The notes: generated by a model from the sequence alone, not told the origin. DNA of 64,000 nt from Haematobacter massiliensis (GCF_000740795.1 NZ_JGYG01000001.1:248001-312000); one strand, 5' to 3'; counted from the stretch's first letter, positions 41,521 through 54,214 are shown. Numbers and translations are program-made.

Positions 41521-42555
41521 TCAGCCCTCAAGCACCGAAGGAAGGGGCTGAGCGGGCGTCGTCGCCAGCCACTCAGGCACCGGCAGATTCTTCGCCCGCA
41601 GGAAGGCCGGGTTGAACAGCTTTGTCTGATAGCGCGTGCCGTAATCGCAAAGCACGGTCACGATGGTTTTGCCCGGCCCCAGATCGCGGGCGAGCCGGAT
41701 GGCCCCCGCGATATTGATGCCGGAAGAACCGCCCACGCAAAGCCCCTCCTCCGACAGCAGGTCAAAGATCAACGGCAAGGCTTCACCGTCGGGGATCCGA
41801 TAGGCGAAATCCGGTTTGAAGCCTTCTAGATTGGCGGTGATACGGCCCTGCCCGATGCCCTCCGTAATCGAATTGCCTTCGGATTTCAGCGTACCTTGGG
41901 TGTAGTATTCGTAAAGCGCCGACCCTTCCGGGTCCGCCAGCGCGATCTTCACGCCCTTCGGCTGCAGAGCCATGCCGACACCCGCGAAGGTGCCGCCCGA
42001 GCCGACAGAGGCCACGAAACCGTCGACCTTGCCGCCCGTTTCCTCCCAGATCTCGGGACCTGTCGTCTCCACATGCGCGAGCCGGTTGGCGGTGTTGTCG
42101 AACTGATTGGCCCAGATCGCGCCGTTCGGCTCCGTCTTCGCGAGCGCTGCGGCAAGGCGGCTCGAATAGCGCACATAGTTATTGGGATTGGCATAGGGAA
42201 CCGCTTGCACTTCCACCAGTTCCGCTCCGGCCAGGCGGATCATGTCCTTCTTTTCCTGGCTCTGCGTCTCCGGAATGACGATCACGGTGCGAAAACCCAT
42301 GGCAGCGCCGACAAGCGCGAGGCCGATACCGGTATTGCCCGCCGTCCCCTCCACGATCGTGCCGCCGGGCGCAAGTTCCCCCCGCGCCACCGCGTCCTTG
42401 ATGATGTAGAGCGCCGCGCGGTCCTTCACAGACTGACCGGGGTTCATGAACTCGGCCTTGCCGTAGATGTCGCAGCCCGTCATATCGCTGGCCTTGCGCA
42501 GCCGGATGAGCGGGGTGTGACCGATGGAGGCCATGAGATCGCCGTAAACGGGCAT
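41521..42555 (-). CDS. cysK: Cysteine synthase A
   Basis: O-acetylserine sulfhydrylase, making cysteine from O-acetylserine and sulfide with PLP. The 344-residue protein has IGHTPLIRLR, the PLP lysine in NPGQSVKDRAALYI, the phosphate loop EGTAGNTGIGLALVGAAMGF and the C-terminal CVGGSSGINIAGA. The start at 42555 (MPVYGDLMASIG) follows AAGGAGAAGGAA. A GTAGNTG loop instead of GTSGNTG is a variant seen in some bacterial enzymes. It supplies cysteine, the sulfur donor for the suf operon. Confidence 0.92.
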   Translation of the reverse strand: MPVYGDLMASIGHTPLIRLRKASDMTGCDIYGKAEFMNPGQSVKDRAALYIIKDAVARGELAPGGTIVEGTAGNTGIGLALVGAAMGFRTVIVIPETQSQEKKDMIRLAGAELVEVQAVPYANPNNYVRYSSRLAAALAKTEPNGAIWANQFDNTANRLAHVETTGPEIWEETGGKVDGFVASVGSGGTFAGVGMALQPKGVKIALADPEGSALYEYYTQGTLKSEGNSITEGIGQGRITANLEGFKPDFAYRIPDGEALPLIFDLLSEEGLCVGGSSGINIAGAIRLARDLGPGKTIVTVLCDYGTRYQTKLFNPAFLRAKNLPVPEWLATTPAQPLPSVLEG

Positions 42556-42640
42556 TTCCTTCTCCTTCTTCAGGATCGCTTCGGTGATAGGGCCGCCGTC
42601 AGACGAACTCAACCCGCACCGTTTCGGTTCAGTTTCCCGC

Positions 42641-43729
42641 TCACAGGCGGAGCGCGTCCCGGTTCAGCGCCAGCCACTGTGCCGTGACGACAAGCGGGCC
42701 GTTCGCCCCTTCGCCGGAATTGACCAGTTTCAGCAGGTCATCAAGGCTCATGAGATGGCCGCGAATGTCCTCCGCCTCCTCCACCAGTCCGCCCGTTTGC
42801 GCAATATCATCAGGGAGATCGCAGAGGGCGACGAAGCAGTAGAGGAATTCGGTCATCGTGCCGGGGCTGGAGTAATAGCGCATGATCTCACGAACTTCCG
42901 AGACGTTCAGGCCCGCCTCCTCCACCGCCTCCCTCAGCACGGTGGAGCGCGGGTTTTCGCCCGCATCGATCCGCCCCGCGATCGGCTCGATCAGCCAGGG
43001 CTGACGGTCGCCACGCGCGAATGGCCCCGGGCGAAACTGCTCGATGACGAGCACCCTGTCCCGCACAGGGTCGTAAGGGACCAGCGTCGCGGCGTCGCCG
43101 GAGACAAAGACCGCCCGGTTGACGACCGGACTCATCGTCCCGTCGAAACGCCGAAAGCGCAGGTCGTATTCCTCCACGGCAAAGAAATGGGCATAAGGCT
43201 CCCGAGCCGCGATCACCTCGACATCACCCGCCTCTGCCACGCCACGGCTTTCCCGCGGCATGTCGTTCGCCGCGCGGATGCGGGCATGGGCGCGGCCCAA
43301 CAGCATTGGCAGCCGTGCGAGATGAGCGTGCGGCGGGTTGATCCCGAAACCGCGCATGATGTCGCCTGCGGTTTCCGCGGTGATGGTGCCCCAGCCATCC
43401 ACCCAGTCATCGAAGGACCAGTCCTGATCGCTGCCCGCCGCACCGGGATAGACCAGCGCCTTGACGCGGCCGCGCTCGGTTTCCAGCGTCATGGGTATGG
43501 CCTCGCCCGCCTCATAGTGATCGAGCCGCGCGCGATCGGCCTCAGTCAAACCGGTCACCAGCAAGCCGGGCGCGACGGACCCCTCCGCCGCAAAGAGCAC
43601 GGGGCCTGCATCGCTTTCCACCACCCGCTGTCCCGAAAGCCGCGCCGGCCGCCCGCTAACGGGATGGCCCAGCACAGCCTCCAACACCGGAGGATGGCGC
43701 AGCGTGCCGTAGAAGAAGAAGTCCGTCAT
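42641..43729 (-). CDS. Fusion of gamma-glutamylcyclotransferase-like (AIG2) and NUDIX hydrolase domains
   Basis: A 362-residue two-domain protein. Residues about 1-120 carry the AIG2/GGCT fold with FFFYGTLRHPPVLEAVLG and LDHYEAGEAIPMTLETERG. Residues about 180-340 form a NUDIX domain with a complete GX5EX7REUXEEXGU box, starting GRIDAGENP and ending REAVEEAGL; GTMTEFLYCFVA is typical of ADP-ribose pyrophosphatase (NudF/TrgB-like) members. The start at 43729 has GGAG six bases upstream; longer frames are not conserved. It lies 85 bases upstream of cysK on the same strand. Confidence 0.87.
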   Translation of the reverse strand: MTDFFFYGTLRHPPVLEAVLGHPVSGRPARLSGQRVVESDAGPVLFAAEGSVAPGLLVTGLTEADRARLDHYEAGEAIPMTLETERGRVKALVYPGAAGSDQDWSFDDWVDGWGTITAETAGDIMRGFGINPPHAHLARLPMLLGRAHARIRAANDMPRESRGVAEAGDVEVIAAREPYAHFFAVEEYDLRFRRFDGTMSPVVNRAVFVSGDAATLVPYDPVRDRVLVIEQFRPGPFARGDRQPWLIEPIAGRIDAGENPRSTVLREAVEEAGLNVSEVREIMRYYSSPGTMTEFLYCFVALCDLPDDIAQTGGLVEEAEDIRGHLMSLDDLLKLVNSGEGANGPLVVTAQWLALNRDALRL

Positions 43730-44070
43730 ATCCGTCTCCGGGAAGATCGCCGGCACAGTTGCCTGACGGCGATGTGGGCGCAACCCCATCGCCTTTCCGC
43801 GTCCAGCACCTATGCGCGGGCAAAATCCTGTCATGCCATCGCGGTATACCTTTAAACGGTTAAACATTCCTGATAGAATAGGTCGCTACTGTTTTGTTAA
43901 ATATGATGATTGTCGCATTTTCCTTCTACCGCAGGACGCGAGCCATCACTTTGCTGGGGTAGATCCACCGCTCCCGCAAAATCTTGATCAACCGGGCGCA
44001 ATCGCCGCTTGAGACGTCGCGCGCTGTCCTCTAGCCTCGGGAGAAATAGCTCTCCAACAGAGGAAACAGA
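43730..44070. other. Intergenic region between the NUDIX fusion and potD-like gene
   Basis: A divergent promoter region of 341 bases. An AT-rich patch at about 43848-43920 contains TTTAAACGGTTAAA, an imperfect palindrome (43850-43863) that could be an operator or promoter part for the minus-strand gene. No RNA or protein gene recognised. Confidence 0.4.
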
Positions 44071-45120
44071 ATGGCCATCAGGACCTGGCTTCTTGGCACG
44101 GCCGCTGCGACGCTTGTCGCGCAGGCTGCACTGGCGCAATCGCCGAATTTGCTCGTTTTCGACTGGGCCGGTTTCGAGGATCCGGGGCTTCATCAGGCCT
44201 ACATCGACAAATATGGCGCAAGTCCGCAGTACAGCTTCTATGCGGATGACGACGAGGCGTTCCAGAAGGTCGTCTCCGGTTTCAAGCCGGACATCGCCCA
44301 TCCCTGCTCGCAGATGATCTCCAAGTATCGCGATGCCGGGCTTATCGAGCCCTGGGATACCTCCAAGTTGACCGCCTTCAAGGATCTTGACCCGGCTTTG
44401 CTGGATTCCCCGATCTTCCAGGATGATGGCGGCCTGTGGTTCCTGCCGACGGACTGGGCTTCCACCGCCATCGCGTGGAACACGGAGAAGGTTCCGGAGG
44501 CCGACGTTTCCACTCTTCAGGTCTTCAAGGATCCGAAATACGCCGGCCGCATCTCGCTGCCGAACTCCGTGGACGATATCTGGCCGCTGGCCTTCCTGGC
44601 GACGGGAGTGCACGACTGGACCGACGTGACGGACGACCAGTTCAAGGCCGCCGCCGACTGGCTCCGCGAGGTGCATCCGAACGTCCGTGCCTATTGGGCC
44701 GACCCGTCAGAGATGGGGCAGCTCATGGCGACGGGGGAAGTTCTGGTTGCCTGGTCCTGGCCCGAGGGGGTGACACAGTTGGTCGCGGACGGGTATCCCA
44801 TCGGCTTCCAGCGTGAAGCAACCGAAGGGTCTTCGGCCTTCGTCTGCGGCTTTGTGAACTTCAAGAACGGACCGGGGTCGGAAGATCAGGCCTATGACTT
44901 CATGAACGCCTGGCTTCAGCCCTCTTCGGCGGAATATCTTGTGGATGTGTTCGGCTACGGCTCCTCCAACAAGACGGCCATGGATGCGATTGATGCCGAG
45001 AAGCTGAAGGAGGCCGGTCTTGGCCCCGTCACGGTTCCGGTTCTGACGCAGAAGCCGTTGGAACAATCGCTGCGCGACCGGATGGTGCAGGAGTTCGAAA
45101 AGATCAAGGCTGGTTTCTGA
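44071..45120 (+). CDS. Extracellular polyamine-type solute-binding protein (PotD-like)
   Basis: A 349-residue periplasmic binding protein of the spermidine/putrescine family. The signal peptide ends near AALAQ (residue 23). Typical parts: LLVFDWAGFEDPGLHQAY, YADDDEAFQKVVSGFKPDIAHPC, LWFLPTDWASTAIAWNTEKV, LPNSVDDIWPLAFL, VLVAWSWPEGVTQLVADGYPI and a C-terminal YGSSNKTAMD. No permease or ATPase gene is adjacent, so it is an orphan whose partners must be elsewhere. AGAGGAAACAGA precedes the ATG, and a strong terminator follows. Confidence 0.87.
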   Translation: MAIRTWLLGTAAATLVAQAALAQSPNLLVFDWAGFEDPGLHQAYIDKYGASPQYSFYADDDEAFQKVVSGFKPDIAHPCSQMISKYRDAGLIEPWDTSKLTAFKDLDPALLDSPIFQDDGGLWFLPTDWASTAIAWNTEKVPEADVSTLQVFKDPKYAGRISLPNSVDDIWPLAFLATGVHDWTDVTDDQFKAAADWLREVHPNVRAYWADPSEMGQLMATGEVLVAWSWPEGVTQLVADGYPIGFQREATEGSSAFVCGFVNFKNGPGSEDQAYDFMNAWLQPSSAEYLVDVFGYGSSNKTAMDAIDAEKLKEAGLGPVTVPVLTQKPLEQSLRDRMVQEFEKIKAGF

Positions 45121-45132
45121 TCCATGATCGAC

Positions 45133-45159
45133 GGGCAGCCTATGAATGGCTGCCCTTTT
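45133..45159 (+). terminator. Rho-independent terminator of the PotD-like gene
   Basis: A perfect 8-bp stem GGGCAGCC/GGCTGCCC with a 7-base loop, followed by TTTT and more T after one interruption. It begins 13 bases after the stop codon. Confidence 0.9.
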
Positions 45160-45435
45160 CGCTTTTGAACTCGTCTGCCTGCTCAAAGCTGCCTTTTCCC
45201 ATGAAATTACCGGGGAAGTTGCAATTGTGCGACGGTTCTGACGGACACTGTGACAGCCAAGGATGATCCTTCGCCTGGATGGCGATGCAAGAGCGAACCT
45301 ATTGTTTGCCTCGGAGAAACATCATCGTCGGGTGCTTTCGCAAGTCACGCGGCCAGCCGTTGAGATTTGCCTAACCAGCCATCTGACAACGTCTTCGGCT
45401 TCTGACAGAAAACCCGCGTCCCGTCTTCCCAGCCA
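45160..45435. other. Intergenic region upstream of ssrA
   Basis: No gene recognised in this stretch between the terminator and the tmRNA promoter. Confidence 0.4.
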
Positions 45436-45464
45436 TTGAACGCCGCCACAGAGCGGTCTATATC
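45436..45464 (+). promoter_or_regulatory. Promoter of ssrA
   Basis: TTGAAC (45436-45441), 17 bases, TATATC (45459-45464). Transcription would start near 45471, just upstream of the acceptor part of tmRNA. Confidence 0.6.
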
Positions 45465-45470
45465 CAACCC

Positions 45471-45800
45471 TGTTCGGGGCTTGCTCCGGACTATGGCGAT
45501 AAACGCGCACGGAATAAGCGGATCGGACCCGGGGGCGGTACCCGGCGGCTCCACCAATCACCCTTGTTGGGGGCGGAGGGGGCCGAAACAGGATCGACGA
45601 ACGTGTAAAGGTGATTGCTTTCGCTCGGTGAGGTACCACCGTTACCGGTCCAAAAGTACAGTTGCCAACAACAACCGTGCTCCGGTGGCTCTGGCTGCGT
45701 AAGCAGTTCGAGTACCGAAACTAAGTCCTTGCAGGTAGCACTGTAAGGCGGGGTTCGCAGGCACCTGGCAACAGAAGCCTGCACTTCCCCCTCTTTTTAC
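45471..45800 (+). ncRNA. ssrA: Circularly permuted two-piece tmRNA
   Basis: tmRNA rescues stalled ribosomes. The gene is permuted: the tRNA-like 3' part comes first. Its acceptor strand CGGCTCC, discriminator A and CCA end at 45556. After a 22-base intervening segment (45557-45578) the second piece begins with GGGGCCG at 45579, which pairs exactly with CGGCTCC. The GGATCGACGAACG stretch typical of alphaproteobacterial tmRNA and the tag frame follow. A GCAGGC/GCCTGC helix near 45759-45782 and T-runs mark the end. Both outer ends are estimates. Removal of the segment would yield two RNAs held together by base pairing. Confidence 0.92.
45664..45702 (+). other. tmRNA proteolysis-tag reading frame
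   Basis: The resume codon GCC begins a 12-codon frame, tag ANNNRAPVALAA, ended by TAA. The hydrophobic Ala-Leu-Ala-Ala end is the degradation signal recognised by ClpXP-type proteases. Confidence 0.9.
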
Positions 45801-45821
45801 CGAACCCCTCTTTTTACCGAA
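45788..45821. repeat. Two tandem copies of a 17-bp unit after ssrA
   Basis: CCCCTCTTTTTACCGAA occurs twice with no gap (45788-45804 and 45805-45821). Each copy contains a CTCTTTTT run, so the ssrA termination T-tract appears to have been duplicated. Confidence 0.85.
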
Positions 45822-45842
45822 AACGCCGCCCGAAGGCGGCGT
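45820..45842 (-). terminator. Terminator of the alaS-DUF1330 unit
   Basis: A perfect 8-bp stem ACGCCGCC/GGCGGCGT with a tetraloop; on the minus strand it is followed by T residues. It lies 21 bases after the DUF1330 stop. Confidence 0.8.
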
Positions 45843-45863
45843 CTGATCCGTATTTCGCAAAGC

Positions 45864-46151
45864 TCAGGCGGTTTCTTCGATCACCACGAGATCGCGGATA
45901 GAGGCACCCTTCGCATGCGAGAGGGCCTCTTGGTACTCGGGGCTGTTATATGCCTCCACCGCGGTCTCAAGCGAAGGGAAGCGGGCCACGACATTCCGGG
46001 CTCGATCTTTGCCTTCGAGCTGAACATAGCGTCCGCCCCGGGCAAGGAACACGCCACCGAATTTCGCGAGCGCCGGACCGGCGAGCTTGGCGTATTTGCC
46101 GTAAGCGTCCGGGTCCGTCACTTCGACATGGGCTATCCAGAGAGCGCTCAT
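45864..46151 (-). CDS. DUF1330 domain-containing protein
   Basis: A 95-residue protein with a dimeric alpha/beta-barrel (ferredoxin-like) fold. The pattern HVEVTDPDAYGKYAKLAGPALAKFGGVFLARGG and the ending FPSLETAVEAYNSPEYQEA define DUF1330. No catalytic residue is established for the family. It starts four bases after the alaS stop and is probably co-transcribed with it. Confidence 0.88.
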   Translation of the reverse strand: MSALWIAHVEVTDPDAYGKYAKLAGPALAKFGGVFLARGGRYVQLEGKDRARNVVARFPSLETAVEAYNSPEYQEALSHAKGASIRDLVVIEETA

Positions 46152-46154
46152 TTT

Positions 46155-48812
<2,658 letters not shown>

Positions 48813-48982
48813 CGGGTGCCTCGTCACGGGGGAAGACCGGGGCCTCCCGCCCCGTCCATTGCGCACACGACTATCCCTCCCGGCGGCGTCTGTCCATCGC
48901 CCCCGGCAAGAAAGCCGTGCTTCTGGCCTTGGAGATGGGAGATTGCGCCGCATGTGACAAGGTGGAATGACCGGGAGCCGCC

Positions 48983-49330
48983 ATGCCACCTCTTGCCGGA
49001 CATCTGCGCCTGAAGCGGGTCTATGATCCGCCCGACCCCGCCGACGGGAAGCGCATTCTTGTGGACAGGCTCTGGCCTCGCGGCATGACGCGGGAGCGGG
49101 CGGCGCTTGACGACTGGCGCAAAGACCTCGCGCCGAGCGACGGGTTTGACCACGACCCGGCGAAGTGGCCGGAGTTCCGGGCGCGGTATCTGGAGGAGCT
49201 CAAGGCACAGGACACGGCCCTGAACCAACTTCGCGCTGAGGCGACGCGAGGGACCGTCACCCTCCTCTACGGCGCGCGGGATACGCAGCACAACGAGGCC
49301 GTCGTGCTTCGCGATCTGCTGCTCGGATAG
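48983..49330 (+). CDS. DUF488 domain-containing protein
   Basis: A 115-residue protein with the DUF488 signature [43 protein letters not shown] and a later [14 protein letters not shown]. Family members are small, of unknown biochemical role, with conserved Arg and Trp residues. It is divergent from alaS and convergent with rlmN, so a single gene. Confidence 0.88.
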   Translation: MPPLAGHLRLKRVYDPPDPADGKRILVDRLWPRGMTRERAALDDWRKDLAPSDGFDHDPAKWPEFRARYLEELKAQDTALNQLRAEATRGTVTLLYGARDTQHNEAVVLRDLLLG

Positions 49331-49336
49331 GGCGGC

Positions 49337-50575
<1,239 letters not shown>

Positions 50576-50674
50576 TTCGACTATCCGGCTTCTGGGCAGG
50601 CCACCCATATAGTCCATCTTGCGGGAAAGCGAAACTCCCCCGCGCATTGTTACGGATTTTGACCGCGATCTGCC

Positions 50675-51190
50675 TCAGCGGCAGAGCTTCGCCGCCTCGT
50701 CGACCGCCGCGGTCAAGCCTTTCAGCGAGAACACGTCACGTGTGTCCGTTCCACGCTGCGAATGCCCCGTGATGACCGCCTCGGCCCCGCCCCTGAGCGC
50801 TGCGACAAGGCGTTGGTCGTCGGCGGGAGTGGCTGGCCAGGCCCAGTCGCCATCCGTGAACATCTCGAACTTGGAGCCGCCCACATCCACCGACACCGTG
50901 GAATTCGCCGCGAAGGGATAGCCGCCCGCGAACGAAACCTCCGGCTGACCGCCGCGATAGGTGATGTAGAGACGGATGTCCCCCCGCGACACGTCTGCCC
51001 GCTTGCCGTCCCGCGAGGCGGTGGAGGATTTCGGACTCGTCACCGCCCAGCACTCTTTCGGGCTTTGGGATGCAAAGTAGCTCCAGTCGTCCTTCTGCCC
51101 GGAGGCAGTCGTCTGTTGCGCCGATGCGGCCGTAGCCAGTCCCATAACCGCGGTCATGCCGACGATGGCGCACAGGATGCGTGGTGTCAT
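50675..51190 (-). CDS. Invasion-associated locus B (IalB)-like secreted protein
   Basis: A 171-residue protein with a signal peptide (MTPRILCAIVGMTAVMGLATAASAQ, cleavage near residue 25). The mature part has the IalB family opening WSYFASQSPKECWAVTSPKSS and a beta-rich body (DIRLYITYRGGQPEVSFAGGYPF), ending SLKGLTAAVDEAAKLC. It is probably periplasmic with a disulfide between the two cysteines. Despite the name there is no reason to infer virulence in this organism. It lies 100 bases upstream of rlmN on the same strand. Confidence 0.78.
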   Translation of the reverse strand: MTPRILCAIVGMTAVMGLATAASAQQTTASGQKDDWSYFASQSPKECWAVTSPKSSTASRDGKRADVSRGDIRLYITYRGGQPEVSFAGGYPFAANSTVSVDVGGSKFEMFTDGDWAWPATPADDQRLVAALRGGAEAVITGHSQRGTDTRDVFSLKGLTAAVDEAAKLCR

Positions 51191-51352
51191 TGGCTCACAG
51201 CCTCCGTCTCTCTGCCTCTGTCCCCCGCCTGCCACCGCTTTCCGCGGTCTTTTGGTGTGGCGGATGCTGTTTCAAGTGCTTAGTTCTTAGCGCAAAGCCG
51301 TCGCCGGACGAAACCCCCGTCGGACAAACTTCGCATTTCTGTGAGAGGCAAT

Positions 51353-52351
51353 ATGACAGATCCGATCCCCATGGCGGAACTTTGGCGCGGCGGGCGGCTG
51401 GAAAGCCAGCATGTCGGCCATGCGGTGATCGTTCACGCGGAAGATGGCGTCATCGCCGCATGGGGAGAGCCGGAGATACTCATCTACCCCCGTTCCTCCT
51501 GCAAGATGCTTCAGGCGCTGCCGCTTGTCGAAAGCGGGGCGGCGGATGCTGCGGGACTGACGGAGGCGCAACTGGCGCTCGCCTGTGCGAGCCACAGCGG
51601 GGCAAGCCTGCATACGGATATGGTGGAGACATGGCTCGCCACGCTGGGACTTCGGGAGGAGGACTTGCGCTGCGGATGCCATATGCCGGGGGATGAGACA
51701 GCGCGGAACGGCCTGATCCGGGCGGACAAACAGCCCTGCCAGATCCACAACAACTGCTCGGGCAAGCATACGGGGTTCCTAACTCTCAACAGACATCTTG
51801 GCGGAGGATCGGAATATGTGGAGCCGGATCATCCCGTTCAGCAGGCGGTGAAGGAGGCATTCGAGGCGACGACCGGCCTCGCCTCCCCCGGGTACGGGAT
51901 CGACGGCTGCTCCGCACCGAACTTCGCCACTACCCTTACCGGCCTCGCCCGCGCGATGGCGTTCTTCGCGGGCGCGAACCCGGAAGGCTCGCTGCGGGAA
52001 CGGGCGGCGGCGCGCCTGCATCGGGCGATGGCCGCGCACCCGGAACTTGTCGCCGGAGAGGGCCGCGCCTGCACGGAACTGATGCGTGCCATGGGCGGAC
52101 GTGTCGCAATCAAGACCGGCGCGGAGGCCGTCTTCGTCGCGATTCTGCCGGAGCAGCGGCTTGGGGCGGCGCTGAAGATCGTGGATGGCGGCACGCGGGG
52201 ATCGGAGGCAGCGATCACTGCTCTCCTCGTGCATCTGGGGGTGCTGGACGGTGAGCATCCCGCCGCGCGGAAGCGGCTGAACGCCATCCAGAGCAACTGG
52301 CGCGGGTTTGAGACAGGTATCGTTACCGCCGCGCCCGGCTTTCCCGGCTGA
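51353..52351 (+). CDS. Asparaginase (thermolabile, Rhizobium AnsA type)
   Basis: A 332-residue enzyme of the asparaginase family first known from Rhizobium etli, unrelated to the E. coli type. Signatures: ESQHVGHAVIVHAEDGVIAAWG, YPRSSCKMLQALPLVESGAA, LACASHSGASLHT (Ser/His/Lys region), HNNCSGKHTGFL and GIDGCSAPNFATTL. It hydrolyses asparagine to aspartate and ammonia. The ATG at 51353 is preferred because AGAGG lies just upstream; GTG 51341 is in frame. It is divergent from the IalB-like gene and convergent with serB. Confidence 0.9.
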   Translation: MTDPIPMAELWRGGRLESQHVGHAVIVHAEDGVIAAWGEPEILIYPRSSCKMLQALPLVESGAADAAGLTEAQLALACASHSGASLHTDMVETWLATLGLREEDLRCGCHMPGDETARNGLIRADKQPCQIHNNCSGKHTGFLTLNRHLGGGSEYVEPDHPVQQAVKEAFEATTGLASPGYGIDGCSAPNFATTLTGLARAMAFFAGANPEGSLRERAAARLHRAMAAHPELVAGEGRACTELMRAMGGRVAIKTGAEAVFVAILPEQRLGAALKIVDGGTRGSEAAITALLVHLGVLDGEHPAARKRLNAIQSNWRGFETGIVTAAPGFPG

Positions 52352-52408
52352 CCACAGCATTCTGAGCGGAAGACCCGGCTAGCAATGGGCAGCCGGTCCA
52401 CCCGCCTG

Positions 52409-53284
52409 TCAGGCAGCGAACTCTTCTCGCCTGTAACCCTGAATATAAAGCAGCGCTGTGAGATCGCCGAAATTCACCCGCACATCGCATTGTGCGGCCA
52501 CGGCGGGCTTCGCATGCAGCGCGACGCCGGTTCCCGCCCGCTCCAGCATCCCAAGGTCATTCGCCCCGTCGCCGACGGCGATCACGTCACTCTCCGCAAG
52601 GCCGAGACGGGCGGAAATCTCCTCCAGAGCCGCGACCTTGGCGGCACGGCCGAGGATCGGCTCCGCCACTTCGCCTGTCAGCAAACCCTCCGCCGATAGC
52701 AGCGTGTTCGCCCGGTTTTCGTCAAAGCCGAGATGCGCCGCGACCGGCCCGGTGAAAGAGGTGAACCCGCCCGATACCAGCACGGCATGGCCGCCGTTTG
52801 CATGCATCGTGGCGATCAGCTCCTGCCCGCCGGGGGTATAGGTGATCCGCTCCGCCAGCACCTTGCCGATGACGGACACGGGAAGCCCTTTCAGAAGGCC
52901 CACCCGCTCTCGCAGCGCGCCTTCGAAATCCAGCTCTCCATTCATGGCGCAGCGGGTGATCTCGGCCACCCGCGGGCCGACACCGGCTTCATCGGCCAGC
53001 TCGTCGATGCACTCCTGCTGGATCATGGTGGAATCCATGTCCGCCAGCAGCATCCGCTTCCGCCGTCCGGTCGCAGGCTGCACGATGAGGTCGATACCCT
53101 GCGCCTGCAACCGCTCCCACCGGGCCCAGAGGTCCGAGGGAGGGCCCGCGATATCGAACTCCGCCGCGATGCCGGGGGCGAGCCAGCGTGTGCCTTCCCC
53201 GGCCCAGTCCCGGGCCAGCGTATCCACGATCTCGGCGGTCAATCCGCCCCTTTCGGGAGAGACAAGTAGGGTGGCAACATGCAT
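52409..53284 (-). CDS. serB: Phosphoserine phosphatase
   Basis: The last step of serine synthesis. The 291-residue HAD-superfamily enzyme has the nucleophile motif LLADMDSTMIQQECIDELA (first Asp phosphorylated), motif II LVSGGFTSF, the lysine in GRAAKVAALEE and motif III VIAVGDGANDLGMLERAG. An N-terminal ACT-like part (residues 1-75) precedes it. The start ATG is at 53284; a GTG at 53293 would add three residues. Confidence 0.95.
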   Translation of the reverse strand: MHVATLLVSPERGGLTAEIVDTLARDWAGEGTRWLAPGIAAEFDIAGPPSDLWARWERLQAQGIDLIVQPATGRRKRMLLADMDSTMIQQECIDELADEAGVGPRVAEITRCAMNGELDFEGALRERVGLLKGLPVSVIGKVLAERITYTPGGQELIATMHANGGHAVLVSGGFTSFTGPVAAHLGFDENRANTLLSAEGLLTGEVAEPILGRAAKVAALEEISARLGLAESDVIAVGDGANDLGMLERAGTGVALHAKPAVAAQCDVRVNFGDLTALLYIQGYRREEFAA

Positions 53285-53401
53285 CCCGGGCACCTTCGCT
53301 GATGGCGTTATCGCCGCTTAACCGATCCGCCTCCGCTTCGCCAGCCGTGAGCCGCGCAGATGCCGCTTGCCAGAGGCCGGCTTCCGCACCACATCTTGCC
53401 C

Positions 53402-54214
53402 ATGGATCAAGACACCCCGCCCTCTCCGGCCCAGACGAAATCGGAACCGACGCCACCTGTGCCGCAGGCTGCGCCGTCCGCGGTGAAGCCCGACCCCCTG
53501 CTGTTCGCATCCTACAATGTCCACAAGGGCGTGGGATTGGACATGAAGCGGGATCCCTCCCGCACGGCGCGGGTGATCGCCGAGATCGCGCCGGATGCCA
53601 TCGCGCTGCAGGAGGCGGACCGCCGCTTCGGGGCGCGGACGGGCGTGCTCGATCTGGGGGAAATCCGCGAGCGGACGGGGCTGGAACCGGTCCCGCTTAC
53701 CGACCGGCTGGGTCGCTCCGCGCATGGCTGGCACGGCAATCTCGTCCTCCTGCGGAATGCGGAACTGGAGGATATACGCCCGGTGCACCTGCCGGGGCTG
53801 GAGCCACGGGGGGCGGTCATGGTCGATGCCCGGCTGAATGGCCAGCCCCTCCGGCTGATCGCTGCGCATCTGGGGTTGCTGCGCTCCTCCCGTCTGCTGC
53901 AGACGCAGCTTCTGAGCCGGTTGCAGGATGAGGCGGAAGGTCGGCCAACGGTGCTTATGGGGGATCTGAACGAATGGCGGCGGGCCCCCTTCGGCGCGCT
54001 GCCGCCGCTGCGCAACCTTGGCGGCGACGGGCGAAGTGTACCCACCTACCCCGCGCGCCGGCCCTTTCTGCCGCTCGACCGGATCTATACCTGCCAGAAT
54101 GCAGAGCTCATTGATCTCGCCGCGCATCAAACACCGCTGTCTCGTATCGCCTCCGATCACCTGCCGCTGACTGCGCGGATCAGGCTCGGCGTCGACGCGC
54201 CGCCAAGCCTCTGA
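53402..54214 (+). CDS. Endonuclease/exonuclease/phosphatase (EEP) family protein
   Basis: A 270-residue metal-dependent phosphodiesterase fold. The motifs SYNVHKGVGLDMKRDPSRTARVIAEIAPDAIALQEAD, AAHLGLL, MGDLNEW and SDHLPLTARI provide the metal-binding Asn, Glu, His, Asp and the catalytic His. A Pro-rich, charged N-terminus (about 35 residues) without signal peptide leads the domain. It lies 10 bases upstream of the cardiolipin-synthase-like gene. Pairing of EEP and PLD proteins is common and suggests membrane phospholipid or nucleic-acid phosphodiester chemistry, but the substrate is unknown. Confidence 0.87.
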   Translation: MDQDTPPSPAQTKSEPTPPVPQAAPSAVKPDPLLFASYNVHKGVGLDMKRDPSRTARVIAEIAPDAIALQEADRRFGARTGVLDLGEIRERTGLEPVPLTDRLGRSAHGWHGNLVLLRNAELEDIRPVHLPGLEPRGAVMVDARLNGQPLRLIAAHLGLLRSSRLLQTQLLSRLQDEAEGRPTVLMGDLNEWRRAPFGALPPLRNLGGDGRSVPTYPARRPFLPLDRIYTCQNAELIDLAAHQTPLSRIASDHLPLTARIRLGVDAPPSL

